Shown here: piece by piece, positions 1 through 5,097 of the stretch | Layout: each line of letters opens with the position of its first letter | Numbering within the stretch: position 1 is the first letter of the stretch | Source: JALHQU01 sp043745295 | GTDB lineage: Bacteria; Planctomycetota; Planctomycetia; Gemmatales; Gemmataceae | Length of the DNA stretch: 8,130 nucleotides | Assembly: GCA_043745295.1 (NCBI GenBank) | Contig: JAYTTN010000157.1 | Span: 1-8,130 of the forward strand | Direction: 5' to 3' | Position numbers and translations under genes: made by a program | The notes under the pieces: generated by a model | The model's input: the letters and a program-made list of their open reading frames with translations, nothing else | The model's database searches: none | What the model was told of the DNA's origin: nothing

Positions 1-1076
1 CCGTTCCGCATGAGCGTCAAGAGGTCGTCATCCACCGCGCACTGGCGCATCCGCTCTCGCCATTCGGCCACGTCGTCCGGTCCGGCCGAGATGACGTTCC
101 GACCGACCGCCTCCCGAACGGCCTCGTCGTCGGCGATGATCGCCGCCCCGCCGCACGCCATCATCTCGACGGGCGGCAGCCCGAACCCTTCGTAATACGA
201 CGGGTACAGCAGCACCCGCGCGGCCGAGTACAGCGCGGGAAGCAGTTCGGAGGGAACGTACCCCAGATGCCGGACGCCGGCGGGAATGCCGACTTCGTCG
301 AACAGCTTGCGGTCGTCCTCGGACCGCCACCCCCACGGCCCGGCGAGGAGCAACGGACACGCCGCGCGGACCTGCGGCGACAGATCGGCGAACGCCCGGA
401 TGACCACTTTTAGGTTCTTCCGCGGCTCGATGGTGCCGACGCAGAGGAAGAACTTTTCGGGCAGATCCAGCTCTTTCCGGGCGCGGGCGATCACGTCCGG
501 CGGCAGCGGGACGAAACGAGGACCGACGCCGTTGTGGACGGCCGTCACCCGTTCGGCCGGGAAACTCAGGTCGCGGATCAACTCCCGCCGCACCGCCTCC
601 GAAACGACGATGACGTGTCGGGCGAAGCCGAGGCCGCGCAGGAAATGGCGCTGGTGATACGTCACGCGGTCGGCGGGGTGCCAGTGCGGGAACTTGAGGA
701 CCGATAGGTCGTGGACGGTCACGACCGTCGGCAGGTGCGAGCGGAACGGGACGAAGTTCGGTTCGTGGTACAGGTCGAAGCGGAAGGCGCGGGTGTACCC
801 GCCGAAGTGCAGGCCGCACGCCGCCTTCGCCGCTGCTTTCCCGGCCGACTTCGCGCCACTCAGCAGGCGTTTGCGAAACCCTGTGTTCCCGCCGGTCGCC
901 CCCCCCGCCCCGCCCCGGTTCGCGGACGCCACCCACTGGCTGACGGCCGCGCCGGGGTAGAGCGTGAACGCATCGTCCGGGTAGCCGGCCACCAGCGCGG
1001 CGGTCAAGTCCGCGACGTGGTGGCCGACGCCGGTCTTCGGCTTCAGCGCGGCCAGCCCGTTCAGCACCACCCTCAT
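1..1076 (-). CDS. Family-4 (group 1) glycosyltransferase, C-terminus beyond window
   Basis: Predicted to transfer a sugar from a nucleotide-sugar donor to a growing surface glycan on the cytoplasmic face of the inner membrane. The visible 358 residues begin MRVVLNGLAALKPKTGVG, a typical GT-B N-terminus with a glycine loop. Landmarks in order are LYHEPNFVPF (102-111), VTVHDLSVLKFP (119-130), VVSEAVRREL (157-166), VHNGV (180-184), VGTIEPRKN (213-221) and EGFGLPPVE (296-304). The last is the E-x7-E donor-site motif of GT4 enzymes. ATG at 1076 is chosen because GGAGG (1082-1086) lies five bases upstream and the fold begins there. A low-complexity Gly/Ala/Lys-rich stretch (about 52-88) interrupts the N-domain and carries a run of eight G. 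The end of the C-domain is missing. It is the last visible gene of the polysaccharide block, separated from the GT2 gene by a palindromic repeat. Family is secure; donor and acceptor are unknown. Mannosyltransferase-like enzymes share these motifs. Confidence 0.9.
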   Translation of the reverse strand, partial: MRVVLNGLAALKPKTGVGHHVADLTAALVAGYPDDAFTLYPGAAVSQWVASANRGGAGGATGGNTGFRKRLLSGAKSAGKAAAKAACGLHFGGYTRAFRFDLYHEPNFVPFRSHLPTVVTVHDLSVLKFPHWHPADRVTYHQRHFLRGLGFARHVIVVSEAVRRELIRDLSFPAERVTAVHNGVGPRFVPLPPDVIARARKELDLPEKFFLCVGTIEPRKNLKVVIRAFADLSPQVRAACPLLLAGPWGWRSEDDRKLFDEVGIPAGVRHLGYVPSELLPALYSAARVLLYPSYYEGFGLPPVEMMACGGAAIIADDEAVREAVGRNVISAGPDDVAEWRERMRQCAVDDDLLTLMRN

Positions 1077-1121
1077 CCGCGCCTCCAGTTGGACATCGAA
1101 GCGAGTTGCTCTGGGGTTGCG

Positions 1122-1297
1122 CCCCCTCACCCGGAAGGGCTTCGCCCTTCCGACCTCTCCCCCACTGCGTGGGCGGAGAGGTGTTTGGGTGGCTGGCTCC
1201 GTCGCCGGGGTGGAGGTTCCAACCACGCCCCACCTCTCGCCCCACGCAGTGGGGGAGAGGTCGAACGCGGTGCGCAGCACCCGTTCGGGTGAGGGGG
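1122..1297. repeat. Large palindromic intergenic repeat (REP/MITE-like)
   Basis: This is a nested inverted repeat filling most of the 244-bp gap between the two glycosyltransferase genes. The outer arms CCCCCTCACCC (1122-1132) and GGGTGAGGGGG (1287-1297) are perfect complements. Inside the left arm is a perfect 8-bp hairpin (1133-1140 with 1144-1151, loop TTC). The main arms at 1152-1183 and 1231-1262 are 32 bases each and complementary at 30 positions. Inside the right arm is a second hairpin at 1263-1286 with one bulged base. The central loop (1184-1230) shows nothing recognisable. This cruciform-like layout with terminal inverted repeats resembles non-autonomous mobile repeats or REP-type elements. 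No target-site duplication was recognised. It could also act as an attenuator or an mRNA-stabilising structure between co-transcribed genes. Confidence 0.8.
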
Positions 1298-1315
1298 TCT
1301 TTCCTCTCGCCGAAA

Positions 1316-1326
1316 CCCCCTCACCC
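1316..1326. repeat. Extra copy of the palindrome's terminal motif, overlapping the GT2 stop
   Basis: CCCCCTCACCC recurs here, identical to the left terminus at 1122-1132 and directly adjacent to the palindromic element. Read on the minus strand, its GGGTGAGGGGG contains the TGA that ends the GT2 gene (1321-1323). The motif is therefore part of the coding end. It may be a remnant of a second repeat copy, or the site into which the element inserted. Confidence 0.6.
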
Positions 1327-2244
1327 GGCACGGCCCCACCGTTCCATCAACACGCCCGGTGCCCGCCGGAGGTACGACCCCACCGCCCGGACCACCGCCC
1401 GCGCCACCGGCCACGGCAGTCGGCCGACCGCCGCGCAAGCAACAGCCCGACCCGCGCGGGCGACGAGGCCGAGCGCCACCCACACCGCGAGGAACGCATC
1501 GGCGTGCTTCAGCGCCGTCAGCGCGCGATTCCGTTCGACGTGGAACGCGAACACCGGCGAGCGGTCGCCGGCCGACGCGCCGACGGCGTGCAGCACCACC
1601 GCCCGCGGCGCGAGGACGATCTTCACCCCGCGCGTCCGCGCCCGCCAGCCGGCGTCCAGGTCTTCGCAGTACAGGAAATAGCTGGGGTCGAACAGCGGTT
1701 CGCCGTCGGTCGGCTTCGGCACCAGCAGCGCCGCCGCGCACCCGGCGAACACCTCGCCCCCGGCCTCGTACCGCCCGTCGTCGGGCTGGCCGAACCCGCG
1801 ATCCGCCCCCCGCCCGTCGCGGGTGACGAACAAGCCGGCGCTGTTCAAGCGATCCGGGGCGTCGGCGAGGAGCAGCTTCGCGGCGACCCACGCGCCGGGG
1901 TGTTCCGCCGCCGCGCGGGTCATCTCCTCCAGCCAGAACGGATCGGGAATCGTGTCCGGGTTCAGGAGCGCGAGTGACTGCCCACGGGCGAGTCGCATCG
2001 CCGCGTTGTTGCCGTCCGCGAAACCGAGGTTCTTCGCTACGGCAACGAACCGGACCCACGGGAACCGCGTGCGGACGATTTCGGCCGAGCCGTCGGTGGA
2101 AGCGTTGTCGAGAACGAGGACTTCGAAGCGGTCGCGGGGGTACGTCTGCTCCGCGAGGGCGGACAGGCACGCCGGCAGGTGCGCGGCCCCGTTGAAGTTC
2201 ACGATGAGAACGCTGACGGGCGGGGGCAAAATGACGCGCCTCAC
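1321..2244 (-). CDS. Family-2 glycosyltransferase (WbbL/rhamnosyltransferase-like)
   Basis: Predicted inverting GT-A transferase that adds a sugar to a lipid-linked glycan at the inner membrane. From the GTG start the protein is 307 residues. It shows VLIVNFNG (12-19), DNASTDGS (46-53), KNLGFADGNN (71-80), LLNPD (93-97, the DxD-like metal site), GCAAALLVP (168-176), FLYCEDLDAGWRAR (190-203, acidic catalytic region) and a downstream His (219). This motif order matches the WbbL/rhamnosyltransferase-like branch of GT2. The C-terminal ~60 residues are hydrophobic and Arg-rich, and may form a membrane-contacting helix. GTG at 2244 overlaps the TGA of the ATPase gene as GTGA, which suggests translational coupling. 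No Shine-Dalgarno precedes it. TTG at 2229, with GAGG nine bases upstream, is an alternative. ATG at 2298 would overlap the ATPase by 58 bases and adds an unlikely Arg-rich leader. Sugar specificity is not readable from sequence. Confidence 0.88.
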   Translation of the reverse strand: MRRVILPPPVSVLIVNFNGAAHLPACLSALAEQTYPRDRFEVLVLDNASTDGSAEIVRTRFPWVRFVAVAKNLGFADGNNAAMRLARGQSLALLNPDTIPDPFWLEEMTRAAAEHPGAWVAAKLLLADAPDRLNSAGLFVTRDGRGADRGFGQPDDGRYEAGGEVFAGCAAALLVPKPTDGEPLFDPSYFLYCEDLDAGWRARTRGVKIVLAPRAVVLHAVGASAGDRSPVFAFHVERNRALTALKHADAFLAVWVALGLVARAGRAVACAAVGRLPWPVARAVVRAVGSYLRRAPGVLMERWGRAG

Positions 2245-3005
2245 GCGGCGGCGGCGGGTTGGGCGACCGGTTCGACACTGCGGATGTACGCGTCGCACAC
2301 CTCGTTCGGCGACCCCTGCATCACCACCCCGCCGTGCTGGAGCCAGAGGACGTGCGTGCAGAGCTTGCGGATGGACGTGAGGTCGTGGCTGACCATCACC
2401 ATCACCCGCGACTGCGACATCATCCCCTTCATCCGGTCGGCCGCCTTCTTCTGGAACGCCAAGTCGCCGACCGACATCACCTCATCGACGAGCAGCACCT
2501 CCGGCTCGACGGCCGTGGAGATGGCGAACGCCAGTCGCATGAGCATGCCGGCCGAGTAGAACCGCACGGGGATGTTCAGGAAGTCGCCGAGTTCGGTGAA
2601 CTCCGCGATCTCCGGCGTTTTCGCCTTCAGCGTCCGCGGCGTCTCGCCTTGCAGGTAGCCCCGGTAGGCGATGTTGTCCCAGCCGTTCGCCTCCATCTCG
2701 AAGCCGAGACCGATCTCGAACAGGGAGCAGATCTTGCCCTCCACCAGCCGCGTGCCGGCGGTCGGCGGGTAGACCCCGGCCAGCACCCGGAGGAGGGTCG
2801 ATTTGCCCGCCCCGTTGTGCCCGATGACGCCGATCCGCTCGCCCTCGACGGCCTTGAACGACACGCCGCTGAGCGCGTGGATGGCCACCTTCGGGTTGGC
2901 CGACTGGAGGAACAGCCCGCGGAGCAGGTACTCCTTCAGCGTCGTCTTCCGGGCCGCCCGGAGGGTGAATGTGAGGGACAGGTTGTCGAGTTCGATGCGG
3001 GGCAT
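2241..3005 (-). CDS. wzt: ABC transporter ATPase for polysaccharide export (Wzt/TagH/KpsT type)
   Basis: Powers export of a lipid-linked polysaccharide across the inner membrane with the permease encoded just upstream. The 254 residues contain Walker A GHNGAGKST (62-70), the signature YSAGM (150-154) in the form usual for this subfamily, Walker B VLLVDEV with catalytic Glu175, a D-loop SVGD (178-181) and switch His207 in VSHD. The N-terminal segment with LKEYLLRG (23-30) before the core strand is typical of the polysaccharide and teichoic-acid export branch. The protein stops soon after the nucleotide-binding domain, in VAQPAAAA, so the C-terminal carbohydrate-binding domain of O9a-type Wzt is absent. 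The start at 3005 gives the expected N-terminus, but I see no Shine-Dalgarno in the 54-bp gap after the permease. Its stop overlaps the GT2 start. Family assignment is secure; the exact polymer (O-antigen, capsule or other) is inferred only from neighbours. Confidence 0.93.
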   Translation of the reverse strand: MPRIELDNLSLTFTLRAARKTTLKEYLLRGLFLQSANPKVAIHALSGVSFKAVEGERIGVIGHNGAGKSTLLRVLAGVYPPTAGTRLVEGKICSLFEIGLGFEMEANGWDNIAYRGYLQGETPRTLKAKTPEIAEFTELGDFLNIPVRFYSAGMLMRLAFAISTAVEPEVLLVDEVMSVGDLAFQKKAADRMKGMMSQSRVMVMVSHDLTSIRKLCTHVLWLQHGGVVMQGSPNEVCDAYIRSVEPVAQPAAAA

Positions 3006-3059
3006 CGCGGCGGCTCTGGGGAATGCGGTGCGAGAACGGACGGCGGGTCGCTCACCGGC

Positions 3060-3860
3060 TCACATGTGGAAGATCACCTTTTTTTGCAGCCACGCGATCA
3101 CACCGAAGGCGAGGCCGACGGAGCCGACGGTCAGGGCCACCGCGTAGCCGTACACGGTGGCGTCGGGGAACGTGCCGTCCACGATCGGGTCGCGGAGGAT
3201 GTCGATGAACGGCACCACCGGGTTCACCTGGGCCAGCCAGCCGAGGCCGCGGGCCTCCATCACCTTCCGCGAGTAGATGATCGGGGTGAGGAAGAACAGC
3301 GCCTGCGCGCCGAGTTCCATGATGTGCGACACGTCGTGGAAGTAGACCGTGGCGAACGCCGCGATGGTGGCCACCCCCCACCCGAAGACGGCCGCCAGCA
3401 GGACGCCGGGCAGCACCGCCCACAGGTTGTACAGCGGCGTCGGCGACCCCTGCATGACCGCCACCAGCACCACCACCACCGCCAGGGTGATGAGGAAGTG
3501 GACGAGGTTCGCCAGCATGGTCCGGAGCGGATAGATGCCGTAGGGCAGCGGCACTTGGCGGATGTACGCCTCACTGCGGATGAGCGCGTGGCAGCCCTGG
3601 AGGACGGTGTCGCGGAGGAACCCCCAAATGGCCATCGCGGCGAGCGTCTCCTGGGCGTACTTCTGCCACGCCCCCGGCTCGCCCGACGGGTTCATCAGCG
3701 TGCTGAACACGACGCAGAACACCGCCGTCATCGCCAGCGGGTGCAGCAGCGACCAGCCGATGCCCAGCACCGACCGGCGGTACCGCGTCATCAGGTCCAT
3801 CTTCACGAGGGACGTCCAGAAGTAGCGGTACGCCCAGACGGCCTTCATGTGCGCGAGCAT
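3060..3860 (-). CDS. wzm: ABC-2 type permease for polysaccharide export (Wzm/TagG type)
   Basis: Integral inner-membrane subunit forming the channel for a lipid-linked glycan, paired with the following ATPase gene. The predicted 266 residues begin with an amphipathic segment (YRYFWTSLVKMDLMTRYRRS, 11-30) that resembles the gate/coupling helix of this family. Hydrophobic stretches lie near 36-57, 72-90, 112-136, 145-172, 180-197 and 236-256, which fits the six-helix ABC-2 fold. YFHDVSHI (173-180) corresponds to the conserved aromatic-rich Asp-Val region between helices. ATG at 3860 is preferred because AGGTGA lies directly before it. ATG at 3848, four codons later, is also possible. The open frame continues far upstream antisense to the methyltransferase, but that part has no family resemblance. 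It is probably the first gene of the block, given the divergent methyltransferase. The C-terminus contains an A7 run. Confidence 0.92.
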   Translation of the reverse strand: MLAHMKAVWAYRYFWTSLVKMDLMTRYRRSVLGIGWSLLHPLAMTAVFCVVFSTLMNPSGEPGAWQKYAQETLAAMAIWGFLRDTVLQGCHALIRSEAYIRQVPLPYGIYPLRTMLANLVHFLITLAVVVVLVAVMQGSPTPLYNLWAVLPGVLLAAVFGWGVATIAAFATVYFHDVSHIMELGAQALFFLTPIIYSRKVMEARGLGWLAQVNPVVPFIDILRDPIVDGTFPDATVYGYAVALTVGSVGLAFGVIAWLQKKVIFHM

Positions 3861-3991
3861 GTCACCTACCGGAAAGCGTGGCCGAGCCGCTGGCGCGGTC
3901 GATCGAACGGAAAACTTACCCACCCCACCCAGATCGTGCCAGCCCAACTTTTCGGCACAACCCCGGCGCTCGACACGACCCCGCGAGTCGC

Positions 3992-4024
3992 GTGCCGCGG
4001 CACAATCGGCAGCCGATTGTGCCG
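3992..4024. promoter_or_regulatory. Operator-like overlapping palindromes in the divergent intergenic region
   Basis: CGGCACAATCGGC (3998-4010) and its exact complement (4012-4024) form a perfect 13-bp inverted repeat around A4011. A second perfect palindrome, GTGCCGCGGCAC (3992-4003), overlaps its left arm. The half-site CGGCAC thus occurs in alternating orientation at 3992-3997, 3998-4003 and 4019-4024. A further CGGCACAA copy lies at 3953-3960, 45 bp from the copy at 3998-4005. The position between two divergent starts, ahead of the candidate methyltransferase promoter, argues for a regulator-binding site rather than a terminator, and no T-run follows. The binding protein is unknown. The rest of the 243-bp gap (3861-4103) shows no other coding or RNA feature beyond the promoter candidate. 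Confidence 0.55.
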
Positions 4025-4034
4025 AATATTGCGC

Positions 4035-4063
4035 TTGCGCATTTTGCGCCGGTGGAGTACAGT
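4035..4063 (+). promoter_or_regulatory. Candidate sigma-70-like promoter for the methyltransferase
   Basis: TTGCGC (4035-4040) and TACAGT (4058-4063) are separated by 17 bp, the ideal spacing. Transcription would begin near 4070, about 35 bases before the ATG. TTGCGC also occurs at 4029-4034 and 4044-4049, so the exact -35 copy is ambiguous. The match is moderate and promoter consensus in planctomycetes is not well fixed, so this is a candidate only. It lies just downstream of the palindrome at 3998-4024, which would suit repression or activation there. Confidence 0.35.
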
Positions 4064-4103
4064 TCCCAACTGCTTGATTGTTCCGGATGCGCGGGGGTCG
4101 ATC

Positions 4104-4979
4104 ATGGTGTGGGACGACGTGTGGACCGGTGACAGTTTGTCCCGCCTCGGCGAACTGCCGGTCGGGTCCGTGGACCTCGCGTTCGCCGACCCGCCCTTCA
4201 ACATCGGGTACGAGTACGACGTGTACCAGGACAGCCGGGGCAAGGCCGACTACCTGGCGTGGACCGAGCAGTGGCTGGCGGGCGTGACGCGGGTGCTGAA
4301 GCCGACCGGCTCGTTCTTCGTCGCCATCGGCGACGAGTACGCCGCCGAGATGAAGGTGCGGATGGACGCCGCCGGCCTGCACCTGCGGAACTGGATCGTC
4401 TGGCACTACACGTTCGGCGTCAGTTGCACGAAGAAGTTCAACCGCAGCCACGCACACATCTTCTACTACGTCGTCGATCCGAAACGCTGCACGTTCAACC
4501 CGAATGCGGTGCGGGTGCCGTCGGCCCGGCAGACGACCTACGCCGACCGCCGCGCCAACCCCGTCGGCAAGCTGCCCGACGACACCTGGTATCTGCGGCC
4601 GCAAGAGTCGGACGAGCACTTCGCGGCGGACTCGGATAGCTGGCACCTGTCGCGGGTGTGCGGCACCTTCCGCGAGCGCACCGGCCACCCGTGCCAGATG
4701 CCCGAAGCCGTGCTGGAGCGGATCGTCAACGTGGCCAGCAACCCCGGCGATGTGGTGCTGGACCCGTTCGCCGGCAGCGGCACCACCCTGGCCGTGGCCA
4801 AGCGGCTGAGGCGGCAGTTCCTGGGAATCGAACTGTCCGAAGACTACGCCGAGGCCGTCCGCGACCGGCTGCGCGCCGTGACGCCGGAGTTCCCCGGCGC
4901 GACCAAGCCGGAGAAGGTGAGCGTGCCGCGCGGCCCCGGCGTCCGCCGCACCCGCGCCGCCGGCATGAAGCCGCGGTGA
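4104..4979 (+). CDS. Stand-alone beta-class DNA methyltransferase (probably N6-adenine)
   Basis: Transfers a methyl group from S-adenosylmethionine to an exocyclic amino group in DNA. The 291 residues carry catalytic motif IV DPPF (29-32, in ADPPFNIGYEYD), then a variable middle, then HPCQMPEAVLERIV (195-208), SAM-binding motif I DPFAGSGTT (220-228) and GIELSEDY (241-248). Motif IV preceding motif I is the beta-class order. DPPF favours adenine-N6 over cytosine-N4 (SPPY). The presumed target-recognition part lies around 105-190, rich in Arg, His and Trp. A basic tail (270-291) has no recognised domain. ATG at 4104 follows GGGGG (4093-4097) with a six-base gap. The earlier ATG at 4087 is out of frame. 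No restriction endonuclease or specificity gene is in the window, so it appears solitary, possibly regulatory or of phage origin. The recognition sequence cannot be read. It is divergent to the export genes and convergent with alaS. Confidence 0.92.
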   Translation: MVWDDVWTGDSLSRLGELPVGSVDLAFADPPFNIGYEYDVYQDSRGKADYLAWTEQWLAGVTRVLKPTGSFFVAIGDEYAAEMKVRMDAAGLHLRNWIVWHYTFGVSCTKKFNRSHAHIFYYVVDPKRCTFNPNAVRVPSARQTTYADRRANPVGKLPDDTWYLRPQESDEHFAADSDSWHLSRVCGTFRERTGHPCQMPEAVLERIVNVASNPGDVVLDPFAGSGTTLAVAKRLRRQFLGIELSEDYAEAVRDRLRAVTPEFPGATKPEKVSVPRGPGVRRTRAAGMKPR

Positions 4980-4989
4980 GCCTTGGGAG

Positions 4990-5097
4990 AAGAAGGACTA
5001 ACCAAAGGGACACAGAGAAAGAAGAGTTCTCGAACACTCTCCTTCTTCTCCTGCCTTTCTTCTCTGTGCCTCTGTGTCTCTGCGGGTAGTCCTTCTT
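4990..5097. terminator. Imperfect inverted repeat with CACAGAG units between convergent genes
   Basis: AAGAAGGACTAACC (4990-5003) and GGGTAGTCCTTCTT (5084-5097) are complementary at 13 of 14 positions. Inside, the left side carries ACACAGAGAAAGAAG (from 5010). The right side carries the complementary-strand series of CAGAGAC/ACAGAGG/CACAGAGAA units (about 5054-5082). A small GTTC-TC-GAAC hairpin sits in the left-centre (5026-5035). The right arm overlaps the alaS stop (5096-5098). Placed between the ends of two convergent genes, it could stop transcription from both sides. There is no clear U-run and the inner pairing is loose, so it may simply be two inverted copies of a CACAGAG-type intergenic repeat. 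Confidence 0.55.

Noticed and set aside
28..1245. 405-codon minus-strand open frame through the left end
   Set aside because: It is Arg/Gly-rich and low complexity, starts inside the palindromic repeat, and lies out of frame with the GT4 gene, which shows all expected family motifs.
1122..1297. CRISPR array or simple rho-independent terminator
   Set aside because: The repeats are inverted rather than direct and regularly spaced, and no U-run follows the hairpins on either strand.
3079..3085. A AAA AAG slippery heptamer in frame near the permease 3' end
   Set aside because: A -1 shift would only swap the last few residues (ending GDLPHVSR), would not fuse to the ATPase, and no stimulatory structure is evident.
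3929..3941. Possible sigma-54 promoter (TGGCACG on the minus strand) for the permease
   Set aside because: The -24 half matches, but the GC of the -12 half is absent at the required spacing.
2259..4979. 906-codon plus-strand open frame running antisense through the export genes into the methyltransferase
   Set aside because: The part before 4104 is rich in Arg, His, Asp and Glu with no domain, and opposes two clear genes. It is an open-frame artefact of GC-rich codon bias, and only the methyltransferase part is real.
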